Part shown: positions 26,132 to 34,587 of the stretch, one piece after another
Layout of the letters: each line of letters opens with the position of its first letter
Position numbering within the stretch: position 1 is the first letter of the stretch
From: Geminicoccaceae bacterium
GTDB taxonomy: Bacteria; Pseudomonadota; Alphaproteobacteria; Geminicoccales; Geminicoccaceae
Length of the DNA stretch: 64,000 bases
Reading direction: 5' to 3'
Assembly: GCA_028285265.1 (NCBI GenBank)
Contig: JANQPX010000033.1
Location: 62,001-126,000 of the forward strand
Notes under the pieces: model-generated
Told to the model about the DNA's origin: nothing
What the model saw: the letters and a program-made list of their open reading frames with translations, nothing else
Databases searched by the model: none
Made by a program: the position numbers and the translations under genes

Positions 26132-27444
26132 AGATCGACCGTCTGCCATCGAACGATCGTACCAATGGCTGGAGTGCCATCCTGCCGAAGCGCACGCCGA
26201 ACGCGGCGCTCGAAGGCCATGTTGCTGCCGACTGGGTAGTGCTAGGCGCCGGCTATGCGGGGCTCGCCGCGGCACGACGGCTTGCGGAAAACCGCCCCGA
26301 CGAAACCGTCGCGCTGATCGATGCCGGCGAGGCCGGCGAGAACGCGTCCGGTCGCAATTCCGGCTTCGCCATCGACCTCCCGCACAATGTCGGCTCATCC
26401 TTGGACGAACTCGAGGGCTCCCATCGCTTCATGCGTCTTGCGCGATTCGCGATCGACCACTTGCAAGAGACGGTCGAGGCGAATGGCATCGCCTGCGAAT
26501 GGTCCCTTGATGGCAAGTACCACACTGCGGTCTCGCCGCGAGGCGTGAAGGAAGTGCTCGAACCCTTCGCCAAGGAGCTCGAGGCGCTCGGCGAGCCGTT
26601 TGAGTGGGTCGATAAGGAAGCGCTAGGCCCCAAGCTGGGCTCCCCGCATTTCACGGCCGCCATCTATACACCGGGCGGCGCCCTGATGAACCCTGCCGCC
26701 CTCACCCGTGGCCTCGCCGATAGCTTGCCGGACAACGTCACCCTTTATGAAAACTCGCCTGTGACCGAGGCGACCTTCGAAAATGGCGTGCAGCTTACCT
26801 CTGGGGCCGGCAGCATTCGAGCTCCACGGATGATCATGTCGGCGAATGGCTATGCCGAGCAGTTCGGTTTTTTCCCCAAGCGTTTCATGCATCTTGCTGC
26901 CCACGCCAGCCTGACCCGTCAGCTGACCGAGGCGGAGCGTGATGCGTATGGTGTTGAGGAACCCTGGGGCATGACTCCCGCTAACGCCTTCGCAGGGATC
27001 ACCATGCGCTACACCAATGATCACCGGATCGTCGTGCGTCAGGGGCTGGAATATTGCCCGAGCCAGATTGTCACGCCGACCCAGCAGGCTGAGATCAAAC
27101 GCCGTCATAAGCGTCTGTTCGACGTGCGCTTTCCCATGCTTCCGGATGTTGAGATGGAGCACACCTGGAGCGGCGTGGTCTGCCTTTCCCGAAACAGTGC
27201 GCCAGGCTTCGGCCAGCTTCGCTCGAACGTCTGGTCCGCAGTTTGCCAGAACGCCGTCGGCGTCACCAAGGGCACGTTTGGCGGCATTCTCGCCGCCGAC
27301 ATGGCGACTGAACGCGAAAACCCACTCATCGAGGACATGCAGTCCTTGGGCGAGCCCAACCCGCTCCCGCCCCGCCCGTTCCTCGACATCGGCGTGCGCG
27401 CCCGCTTCGCATGGGAGCTTTTCGCCAATCGACATGAAGCCTAA
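26128..27444 (+). CDS. DadA-like FAD-dependent amine oxidoreductase
   Basis: 438 residues of the DAO/glycine oxidase family, which oxidise secondary or tertiary amines using FAD. The FAD motif is VVLGAGYAGLAAAR at about residue 38. ASGRNSGFAIDLPHNVG follows, as in many gamma-glutamylputrescine oxidase-like proteins. A substrate-domain section (RYTNDHRIVVRQGLEYCPSQ) and the terminal NAVGVTKGTFGGILAADM are also seen. It is coupled to the cupin gene. With the MttB homologue and TetR gene it outlines a demethylation/oxidation pathway for a quaternary or tertiary amine. The substrate is unknown. Confidence 0.85.
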   Translation: MKIDRLPSNDRTNGWSAILPKRTPNAALEGHVAADWVVLGAGYAGLAAARRLAENRPDETVALIDAGEAGENASGRNSGFAIDLPHNVGSSLDELEGSHRFMRLARFAIDHLQETVEANGIACEWSLDGKYHTAVSPRGVKEVLEPFAKELEALGEPFEWVDKEALGPKLGSPHFTAAIYTPGGALMNPAALTRGLADSLPDNVTLYENSPVTEATFENGVQLTSGAGSIRAPRMIMSANGYAEQFGFFPKRFMHLAAHASLTRQLTEAERDAYGVEEPWGMTPANAFAGITMRYTNDHRIVVRQGLEYCPSQIVTPTQQAEIKRRHKRLFDVRFPMLPDVEMEHTWSGVVCLSRNSAPGFGQLRSNVWSAVCQNAVGVTKGTFGGILAADMATERENPLIEDMQSLGEPNPLPPRPFLDIGVRARFAWELFANRHEA

Positions 27445-27587
27445 CTGACGTGCCTTGGGCGCCAGCACTCAGCCTGGTGTCGAAGAAATACGCAAAGCTC
27501 TCAATTTTCGATGGTCCAGGCTTCAGGTTGTGGTCACGGAGCCTTTAGAAAAACTCTTGGCCCGAGTAGACATAGTTCGTCGTTGAA

Positions 27588-27806
27588 TCACCAGGTTGAG
27601 GGCTTATCAACCCATTTTACGAGCCCGGTCGTCGTTGCCTGATCCGGATCGGGCCCCGACGACCCCGTCGTTGTCGTCGGCTTCGCTGATGCAAGAGCAT
27701 CTGACCATTTCTCATCTAGCTCGGAAGTCCCACGCGCCGCTCCATTGGGGCGGCCCTCATTCGTCGTTTTCGCTGCTTCAGAGCTCAGATTTCCATTGAT
27801 TTGCAT
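27588..27806 (-). CDS. Small hydrophilic hypothetical protein
   Basis: 72 residues, rich in Thr, Gly, Ser and Asp, with a low-complexity middle (AKPTTTTGSSGPDPDQATTT) and a C-terminus LVKWVDKPSTW. A good ribosome site (GAGGAA) lies about 9 bases before the ATG. It is predicted soluble and disordered, with no family recognised. It sits alone between convergent neighbours. It could be a real small protein, but the evidence is only the start context and composition. Confidence 0.45.
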   Translation of the reverse strand: MQINGNLSSEAAKTTNEGRPNGAARGTSELDEKWSDALASAKPTTTTGSSGPDPDQATTTGLVKWVDKPSTW

Positions 27807-28028
27807 CGTGCAGATTCCTCATTTGAATGTGCCCAAGATCTATCGAAGGTGCCAAATTCAAATCCTTCCGATGCAAGGATAGAGGCAGTGACCTGAACAA
27901 CGCCTGAACGAGTGTATTACTCGACCGAGTCGGGGGCTTCGCCACCACTTTAGTAGTGACAGACGTTTCAGTTTGTCATGCCCACTAAGCCCATGCTTAT
28001 CGCCATTTCCTGACCCTATCCAACCTCG

Positions 28029-28478
28029 TCAGTTCAGCACACTTGGCCAGTTCGCATCACCTTTTTCGATATTGCCCGGGATGTTCTGCTCCCATTTCTC
28101 CTGAACGTTTTTCGAATAGTTCAAGTAAAGCTTGTTATCGACGATCTTCCAAGCTTCCGGGTCCGTTGATGCGGTGTATCCCTGCGATACCGCCCAGGCA
28201 CAATATCCACCATATTGAGGGGCAAATCGTTCGGGGTCTTGGCGAAATGCATCACGATTAGCAGCAGATGCGAAGCGCCACGTGGCGCCATCGTAGTCCG
28301 TGGTAAAATCGCTGCTGCCCTTCACCGGTTTGCCTTCCGTGAAGTAAGCCACGGGATCATAGCCAGATACCGCAGTGTTCGAGAAAATCGAGGTATAGAC
28401 GGGGTCCTTGGCGAGTGCAGGCGTAGCTGCAAGTGCCAGGGCGCCAGCGAGGACAACACGTCGGGTAGTTTGAAGCAT
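28029..28478 (-). CDS. YHS-domain secreted protein
   Basis: 149 residues. An N-terminal export signal (TRRVVLAGALALAATPALA, cleavage near residue 23) contains a pair of Arg, so Tat or Sec export is possible. The mature part has a YHS-like domain: NTAVSGYDPVAYFTEGKPVK, YDGATWRFASAANRDAF, and YGGYCAWAVSQGY with the typical Cys. YHS domains are linked to metal binding, but the function of these exported forms is unknown. It is monocistronic. Confidence 0.88.
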   Translation of the reverse strand: MLQTTRRVVLAGALALAATPALAKDPVYTSIFSNTAVSGYDPVAYFTEGKPVKGSSDFTTDYDGATWRFASAANRDAFRQDPERFAPQYGGYCAWAVSQGYTASTDPEAWKIVDNKLYLNYSKNVQEKWEQNIPGNIEKGDANWPSVLN

Positions 28479-28691
28479 GTCAGACTCCTAAGACTCCGAA
28501 TGTTTGCTCAGCCTGTTATGGGAACGAACGGACGTGTCTGCAATCTTACTCGCAGCCTTGCGAAACGCCGTGAACAGCACTTCCCGACATCAATGTAGCC
28601 GATGAACGCCGCGCGCGCCCGCTATTACGTTGGAAGCTGATGGCTAAGTCGGGCAGACATAACAATCATAGCTTACCAAATGGTTAGAGAG

Positions 28692-29186
28692 CTACTTCAT
28701 CTGCCGGAGCCGCATTCGAATGTATTTCGAAGCCGATCGAAAATGACTTGGTCCAGCAGCTTCAGCCCATCGCCCTGATGTCCAATCATTATTAGCGCCC
28801 TTCATCGGCGTCCCGTAGAGTTCTTGGTTCGAATGAGCGTCAATGAAAGTCATAAGCCTTCTATAAGCGCTGCCAAGTAGTGCTTTTACTTCATCCCAAC
28901 TAAGATCAGACTGTTGCTCTCGCAAAGCTGCATTGTATTGCTTCAGTTCATTCCACTTATAGCCTTTTGCAGGGAAATATACGGGCTTGCCATCTTGTCC
29001 GTCGGCATACCAACCCAGGAAAAGATCGATCCAATGGGCCCTGTGCCCAATAACATCTTTGACTGATGTCATTTCGTCATCTTTCGCAACCGCAAAATCG
29101 TCTGGCACTCGGTCAAGCAAAGCAGAGAGTTTCTCGAACTCCTTTCGTGCCAACAGTGTGAGGTCGTCTTTGTTCGTCGCAGCCAT
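28692..29186 (-). CDS. ClbS/DfsB-family four-helix protein
   Basis: 164 residues, the usual length of the ClbS/DfsB (DUF1706) family. The N-terminal region reads LARKEFEKLSALLDRVPDDF. The conserved SVKDVIGHRAHWIDLFLGWY and the Pro/Tyr-rich FPAKGYKWNELKQYN follow, then helix DWTSGRWAEAAGPSHFRSAS. ClbS is the cyclopropane hydrolase that protects colibactin producers. Most relatives without a colibactin cluster are of unknown use, and there is no such cluster here. Confidence 0.85.
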   Translation of the reverse strand: MAATNKDDLTLLARKEFEKLSALLDRVPDDFAVAKDDEMTSVKDVIGHRAHWIDLFLGWYADGQDGKPVYFPAKGYKWNELKQYNAALREQQSDLSWDEVKALLGSAYRRLMTFIDAHSNQELYGTPMKGANNDWTSGRWAEAAGPSHFRSASKYIRMRLRQMK

Positions 29187-29427
29187 GGCCTATCTCGATG
29201 AATTCAAGCCTATCGTTGATAAGGCATCGCCCATTATGTTCGTTGATAAAAATCAAACCCCTGCTGACCCGCTCGAACAAGTACTGGAGCAGGAACGGGC
29301 TCCGAGCGCACGACGTAAAGAACGAACACCATGTTGTGAATCAGCTGTAAGAAACAGAGCTAACGCAGGCCTCTTTCGAGCATCGAAAATTGACGGCCAT
29401 AAGGTCGACGCTGGCGCTGCTATCTCG

Positions 29428-31833
29428 CTAGAATGCCAGAGTACGAGCCCTTTCGTTCGCCATGGCCTCAATCCCTTGATCGATGATAAACGTCTTAAAG
29501 TCAGAGGCCGACATAGGCTTTGCGACAAGATAGCCTTGAGCAAATTCACAGCCACGCGCTTTGACGAACGAGAGTTGGCTTTCAGTTTCAACACATTCAG
29601 CCGTGACCGACATACCAAGTTCGGCAAACATGGCTAGCATAGCCGAAGCGACGGTTCTGTCAGAAGGATCATCATCGACATAGCGCACAAACCGACCATC
29701 GATCTTGACATGGTGGATGGGCAATCGGTTCAGATAGGCAAGAGACGAATAGCCGGTGCCGAAATCATCAATAGCAAGTCGACATCCCAAATCGACGAGG
29801 CTGGTCAGCGCTTCCCGATGCTCATCAAAGGTGACCAGTAGTCCTTCAGTAATTTCAATCTGAAGCCGTTCAGGGGGAAATCCATACCGTTTGACAATTC
29901 TAGAAATCTTGTTGGTCAAGTTCCCGTGTTGAAACTGGGCGGGGGAAATGTTGATCGAAACAAACAATTCCTCCGGCCATTCGCTTGCCACCCGGATTCC
30001 CTCTTCAAGAACCCGTTCGCCAAGCGGCAGAATCAGTCCTGTTTCCTCCGAAATTGAAATGAACTCGGCAGGCGATACCCACCCAAACTCGTCATCATGC
30101 CATCGAACCAAAGCCTCTGCGCCGACGATCGATCGACTTTCGACTCGAAAAATAGGTTGATACGCTAATCGCAAACGTCGTTCAGCGATCGCACCCCTTA
30201 ACGCCTGCTCTATCCGCGTTCGACGTTGGAGCACATTGGAGAATTCTTTGCGAAACGTTACTAACTGACCTCGATTGCTCGATTTGGCCCGATAGAGCGC
30301 CAAATCCGCTGCCTTGAGAATGCCGCTGACATCGGAGGCATCTGCTGGCAACCGTGCCGCTCCAATACTTGTGCCAACGGAGATCTTTTGCCCAAGAATG
30401 ACTTTCGGTCTGCGAACTGCATCGACAAGGCGCGCCGCAAGTTCCGTTAAAACACGTTCACCTGTGTCACCAACGACCATGCAGAATTCGTCACCGCCTA
30501 AACGAGCCAGAATCGCCTCCGGCGGCGCGATGTTTTGAAGACGATCAGATACGTCAATCAACAAAGCATCACCAACATCGTGTCCGAATGTATCATTGAT
30601 CGCTTTGAACCCGTCCAAGTCCATCAGCATAACGACATAACTGCTTGGACCCAGATCGACGTCTCTCCCGACCTCAACCGCCTGGGTTGAACTCAGTTTC
30701 AACAAGAGATCGTCGAGCACCAGCATGAGACGATTGCGATTGGGCAATCCAGTCAGGGCATCATGCTCCGCCAGGAAACGGATTCGCTGATCCTGCTCGA
30801 CCTGCTCCGTAATGTCGCTCATCGATCCTCGAAATCCGACGATTCCCAGTTTCGGATCGCGAATCGGCTCTCCTGAAAGCCGCATAAAGCGACGGTTTCG
30901 ATCATCGAATTCGAACGTTGCGATCACATCGCGCCACGACTCACCATTCGAGAACAACGATGTCATATTCACCGGGCGATCATTTGCCTGCGCTTGGATG
31001 CACCGACCTATGAACGTTTCTCCCTTCCACGCTTCCACATCTAAATTTGCCGAAGTCGCACCGCCGCCTGATACGTAGGTCAAGATACCCTTGTCGTCGG
31101 TTTCCCACAGCCAGTCCGACGAACTACGGGCAAACGCTCTGAAGCGTACTTCACTGGCACGCGCAATCTTGCGGGCCCGTTTGACATTCCGCGTTTCCAG
31201 CGCGATCAAGCTGAACAACAACGTTCCAGCAGCAATGCAGAAAATCACGGTCTGCCAGTTCAATCGGACCGAGTCGCGGATTGCGTTTATATTCCTATCT
31301 TGAGAGGCAAGTTGAGCTTGGAGCAATCGCGATATTTCAGAACTCAATTCAATCCTGACCGGCCTTAGAATATCCCTGATGCGAATCAGAAATTGCCGAT
31401 CGAGTTGTGAGCCGTCTGCCGCCAGAACCAGCTCGTCAACCCGTGACAGGGCATGTTCCAGCTCAGTAATCAACCCCGGCAAGCGCTGGCTGGTTTGCCG
31501 CAACAAACCTCCTTTGGCACCACTGGTGACCGGCGTTATGCGGCTCCAGGCGATGTCCAACCGATCCAGCAGATTTTCGAAGCTTGGCTCATCCAGCATC
31601 ACGACGGCAAAGGCGATCGCAGCTTCAAGCCGCGCCACATCTTGGTTGAGCTCGTTCAAGGACCATTCGTCGAAACGAGTTAGCTCACTTATTGTTGTGA
31701 GCCGCTGGCTAAGTTCGGAAAGTTGTTGCCATGAGACCAAGCCAGCAGTGACAAACGCGACGAATAAAATGAGATAAACGAAGGTTCGCGCGTTCCTCAT
31801 GATCGCGGTGTTACGCAACGTCTGAAGCCGCAA
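29428..31833 (-). CDS. Membrane-bound PAS-GGDEF-EAL cyclic-di-GMP enzyme
   Basis: Up to 801 residues. The first transmembrane helix is at about 17-38 (YLILFVAFVTAGLVSW). A periplasmic helical sensor of about 150 residues follows, then a second helix near 193-212 (VIFCIAAGTLLFSLIAL), a PAS domain (about 225-340), GGDEF (RLGGDEF intact) and EAL. EAL catalytic elements are AEALVRW, IDDFGTGYSSLAYLNRLPI and KIDGRF; the usual EGVET is ECVET. The I-site RxxD is absent. The start is uncertain: TTG at 31833 lies 8 bases after the upstream gene's stop, and ATG at 31800 is the alternative. It is co-transcribed with the small molybdopterin-fold gene. Confidence 0.9.
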   Translation of the reverse strand: MRLQTLRNTAIMRNARTFVYLILFVAFVTAGLVSWQQLSELSQRLTTISELTRFDEWSLNELNQDVARLEAAIAFAVVMLDEPSFENLLDRLDIAWSRITPVTSGAKGGLLRQTSQRLPGLITELEHALSRVDELVLAADGSQLDRQFLIRIRDILRPVRIELSSEISRLLQAQLASQDRNINAIRDSVRLNWQTVIFCIAAGTLLFSLIALETRNVKRARKIARASEVRFRAFARSSSDWLWETDDKGILTYVSGGGATSANLDVEAWKGETFIGRCIQAQANDRPVNMTSLFSNGESWRDVIATFEFDDRNRRFMRLSGEPIRDPKLGIVGFRGSMSDITEQVEQDQRIRFLAEHDALTGLPNRNRLMLVLDDLLLKLSSTQAVEVGRDVDLGPSSYVVMLMDLDGFKAINDTFGHDVGDALLIDVSDRLQNIAPPEAILARLGGDEFCMVVGDTGERVLTELAARLVDAVRRPKVILGQKISVGTSIGAARLPADASDVSGILKAADLALYRAKSSNRGQLVTFRKEFSNVLQRRTRIEQALRGAIAERRLRLAYQPIFRVESRSIVGAEALVRWHDDEFGWVSPAEFISISEETGLILPLGERVLEEGIRVASEWPEELFVSINISPAQFQHGNLTNKISRIVKRYGFPPERLQIEITEGLLVTFDEHREALTSLVDLGCRLAIDDFGTGYSSLAYLNRLPIHHVKIDGRFVRYVDDDPSDRTVASAMLAMFAELGMSVTAECVETESQLSFVKARGCEFAQGYLVAKPMSASDFKTFIIDQGIEAMANERARTLAF

Positions 31834-31841
31834 GCACTCAG

Positions 31842-32342
31842 TCAGTTAAAGGAAAGATCGACCAGTTGCCAAATCGACAAGCCGTGGACGGATCGCGTGT
31901 CAAATTCGGGACGCTCGGTCCAGGGGAACACCACCCAAAATGGGCCTTTATCTCGTCGGGACATGGGCTTGCCATCTCGGCTGAAGGCAAGAAAACCATC
32001 CTTGGCCATGATTTCCGATAGCTCGAAATCGATCTGATAGTCATTGAATGCCGTGGCGCGGCCAACTTTGGCACCGGAGCCAAATCTGGCAACAATATCC
32101 CTGAAATAGACGCCTTCGAACTCGATAGTGCCATCAGTCCATGGCGTTGTGGTTGTTAGCTTGCTCGTCGGCATATTTCTGAGATCATCAATGCCGATCA
32201 CAGTTTCCGTGCCATTGGTCGTATTTGAAATTTTTAACAATGATTTGCGGGCAAGCTGACCGCTGGTTAGTGCCTTTAAGGGCGAAGCGCTTAGCAAAGA
32301 GAACGAAGCCACGACTCCCGCAACGAACTGACGCCGCAACAT
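31842..32342 (-). CDS. Small exported molybdopterin-oxidoreductase-fold protein
   Basis: 166 residues. It has a signal peptide with an Arg pair (MLRRQFVAGVVASFSLLSAS). The mature part (WTDGTIEFEGVYFRDIVARF, then FNDYQIDFELSEIMAKDGFL, PFWVVFPW) matches the C-terminal half of the sulfite-oxidase molybdopterin fold. The segment that would carry the cofactor Cys is not evident. It is followed within 8 bases by the membrane-bound GGDEF-EAL gene, so it may be a periplasmic sensor or ligand partner for that protein's input domain. Confidence 0.75.
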   Translation of the reverse strand: MLRRQFVAGVVASFSLLSASPLKALTSGQLARKSLLKISNTTNGTETVIGIDDLRNMPTSKLTTTTPWTDGTIEFEGVYFRDIVARFGSGAKVGRATAFNDYQIDFELSEIMAKDGFLAFSRDGKPMSRRDKGPFWVVFPWTERPEFDTRSVHGLSIWQLVDLSFN

Positions 32343-32580
32343 ATTCTATTCCCTCTGCTCTGGATCACCGAGATACTCGATTGAATACCTTCAATTATTT
32401 AAATTTTTGTTAGTTTTCGAATACTCGAAGATCGACAGAAGCGCGCACGCATGTTTTGTTTCCGAGTGTTAGATGCGCCTACAGCCATTCTGACGGCCCC
32501 TAAGATTTGTCTCAGCGGATTTAGAATGGTTTGTCGACTGACGGAGTCGAAGGGACAAGAAACTGCAACTGGCAAACTCA

Positions 32581-32928
32581 TCAGGAGGGCCAGGTTTGTC
32601 TGAAATTCCCCATTGGTGTTGCAGTGTTCAGCGGCAGCGCGTTGCCATCCAAAGGCTTGAGCGCTGACGCGGCATGAGTAGTCAGGACCTCCATAGGTGT
32701 ACGATAGCCTAGGCCGGAATGTGGGCGTTTGGTATTGTAGTGGACACGCCAGCGAGCGATCTCCTCGCGAGCATGACGCAGTGACTGAAACCAATGCTGG
32801 TTCAGGCACTCGTCACGGAGTTTGCCGTTCAAGCTCTCGACAAAGGCATTCTGCACCGGCTTGCCAGGTTCGATGAACCGAAGCCTGACGCCAGTACGTT
32901 CAGACCACTCAAACATGGCTCGGCTGGT
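32581..32928 (-). pseudogene. IS3-family OrfB transposase, C-terminal fragment
   Basis: From residue [18 protein letters not shown] onward the frame reads as the end of the rve catalytic domain. It includes [20 protein letters not shown] with the last catalytic Glu, then [20 protein letters not shown], standard for IS3-group transposases. The first Asp residues of the DDE triad are missing, so it cannot transpose. The frame upstream of 32928 is end sequence rather than transposase. Confidence 0.85.
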
Positions 32929-32990
32929 TCCTTTGACCACACTCAAGCCTTTGGTGGCGCAACACCCACCGAAGCCTACCAACAAGCGAA

Positions 32991-33030
32991 GGACTCTACT
33001 TCTGACCGGAGAGAAGTTGGGGACCAGGTC
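32991..33030 (-). repeat. 40-bp IS-end repeat A (inverted partner at 37248)
   Basis: Read on the minus strand it matches the plus-strand sequence at 37248-37287 in 32 of 40 positions, including the run TCTCCGGTCAG. The two copies flank the pentapeptide and NACHT genes as outward-pointing inverted repeats. Confidence 0.75.
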
Positions 33031-34255
33031 AACCCAACGGAATTTTTTGCGACAGGAAATGGTAGGTATTGAATGCCAGGATCAAGAGTCCGACCCAAAA
33101 CAGTACTGACATGGTCTTGATAAGTCGCCGCCACAATGGCTCAACGGATAACGAGAACCTTGTGGCAAGATTAGTAATCTGCTCACGGTGTTCGAGCTTA
33201 TTCGTCTGCCAAAGCAAAACACCTCTACCGAAATTGTAAATTGCCAGAAATACAAAGGCCACGAATGACCAATCAAATTCCCAACCAGATCTCCAGTTTT
33301 TTCCTCCATTCCAGATGAAACGGCCGAACGCTTCCCAAAGCGCGATCGTTTCTACTCCGTCGATCGCGGCAAAACGGGCCGTAGTGTAGTTGACTACTAG
33401 GAACCAAACATAAGGCAACAGGAAAGCCCCTAAGGCCATTATATGAATCCAAAGCCGCAGGCCGCTGTAAGATGCTCGAAGATCAGCCAAATCATTCCTA
33501 ATGTCTACGACGGCGCGTTGATCAGGGGAGAGGCCACCAAATTCATGCATGGTATTGAGCGCATATGAGTCGACAATGCATCTCTCCATCCTAGTTGTCT
33601 TCTCTTGACCAACGTCGAGAATTGTCGACGTGTCTACAAGCACGCCACTGAGAGAAGCTGACCGAAGATCACAACCGGTCAGCTTTGTTCCTCTCAGGTC
33701 AGCCCCTTCTAGATTGGCATCTTTCAGGACTGCCCCTTCGAGGTTTGCCCCCTTTAGATTGGCTTTCCTGAGGCTAGCAAGTTGGAGGTCAGCATTGCTG
33801 AGATTGGTGCCGATTAAACTAGCATTCTCAAGTTTCCCCTTGGAAAGTACAACTCCCGTAAGGCTGGCACCTTGAAGGTCAGCCGCTGTCAGATTTACCT
33901 CTTTTAGGTTGGCGGTTCCTTCGATGCTGGCACCAATAAGATTGGCCTCTGTAAGGTTAGCCCCCTCCATACTAATTGCTGTGAGGTCCGCATTTCTCAG
34001 GTCAGCTTTTGTCAGCAGGGCCCCTTCAAGCTTGGCCAATGTAAGATTCGCACCTCTGAGATTAGCCCCCGTGAGGTCCGCCCTGTTGAGAATGGCGACC
34101 TTCAGGTTGACTGCTTCAAAGTCGACACCCTTTAGATCAGATGTTTCGAGTCCAGCACCGCTAAGATCATAGCTCGCCTGCCTGTTCTTTTTCCGCCAAG
34201 TCGCCCAAGCCTCGATACCCTGATTAATAACCTTCAAATGTTCTTTGTCGGCCAT
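33029..34255 (-). CDS. Pentapeptide-repeat protein with C-terminal membrane segments
   Basis: 408 residues. Residues 1-30 are a helical lead. About 30-215 form a long pentapeptide-repeat (A[DN]LxG) beta-helix, such as [12 protein letters not shown] linker to about 265 then leads into three transmembrane helices near 268-289 ([18 protein letters not shown]), 329-349 and 381-400. The repeat part is probably cytosolic. The stop codon comes from the terminus of the IS3 remnant, so the natural C-terminus may be truncated by a few residues or more. It lies downstream of the NACHT gene in the same orientation. Function is unknown; membrane-anchored pentapeptide proteins are found among defence-associated genes. 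No strong ribosome site was seen. Confidence 0.85.
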   Translation of the reverse strand: MADKEHLKVINQGIEAWATWRKKNRQASYDLSGAGLETSDLKGVDFEAVNLKVAILNRADLTGANLRGANLTLAKLEGALLTKADLRNADLTAISMEGANLTEANLIGASIEGTANLKEVNLTAADLQGASLTGVVLSKGKLENASLIGTNLSNADLQLASLRKANLKGANLEGAVLKDANLEGADLRGTKLTGCDLRSASLSGVLVDTSTILDVGQEKTTRMERCIVDSYALNTMHEFGGLSPDQRAVVDIRNDLADLRASYSGLRLWIHIMALGAFLLPYVWFLVVNYTTARFAAIDGVETIALWEAFGRFIWNGGKNWRSGWEFDWSFVAFVFLAIYNFGRGVLLWQTNKLEHREQITNLATRFSLSVEPLWRRLIKTMSVLFWVGLLILAFNTYHFLSQKIPLG

Positions 34256-34587
34256 GACTTAGCCCATATAGGATTCTCAGTCTTCTATCAACTGCCAACT
34301 CAGAATGCAATTGTGAGTCTACAAAGATCAACTGCCTTCTAACGAATATTCTCAACGCTTCAATCGGAAGCCGCTGATCCCATGCGCCTTCCGCACAAGG
34401 GTCACGGCAGCTAGCTTAACAACAGGCGTCGCCATTTTTTTAACCAGGTCAGAGCAGTACCTATGTTTTCGACGCATTTCATATTCTCAATGCCCCACTG
34501 ACCCGTCTCCCCAAGTCAAAGGGTCTCAAGTATCTTAATCGCCAATTTAACATAAAGGGCGAAAAGTGAGATAGCTCACCAAAATAA
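34256..34587. other. 332-bp gap between the NACHT and pentapeptide genes
   Basis: AT-rich, with no gene recognised. It contains a short hairpin just after the NACHT stop. The pentapeptide gene may therefore have its own promoter here. Confidence 0.4.
34561..34579 (-). terminator. Weak hairpin after the NACHT gene
   Basis: On the minus strand GTGAG-CTAT-CTCAC is followed by TTTTC, shortly after the NACHT stop. The stem is only 5 bp, so this is a weak candidate terminator. Confidence 0.35.

Larger units (their letters stand above)
32581..33031 (-). mobile_element. Internally deleted IS3-family element remnant
   Basis: A 435-bp remnant with one probable terminus at 33031 (TGACCTGGTCCCC on the minus strand) and an imperfect matching terminus near 32597 (TGTCTGAAATTCCCC on the plus strand). 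Its interior is the C-terminal third of an OrfB transposase joined directly to about 100 bases of end sequence, so orfA and most of orfB are deleted. A full IS3 element would be about 1.2-1.4 kb. The end at 33031 provides the stop codon of the adjoining pentapeptide gene. No target duplication was seen. Confidence 0.7.

Noticed and set aside
26623..27468. 281-codon minus-strand frame opposite the FAD oxidoreductase
   Set aside because: It is a shadow of the plus-strand gene, whose FAD motif and operon overlap are clear. The antisense product has no family pattern.
33620..34180. Strong 15-base periodic repetition resembling a tandem repeat or array
   Set aside because: The period equals five codons and the frame encodes A[DN]LxG pentapeptide repeats, so it is protein-coding periodicity. 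Spacing and sequence do not fit a CRISPR.
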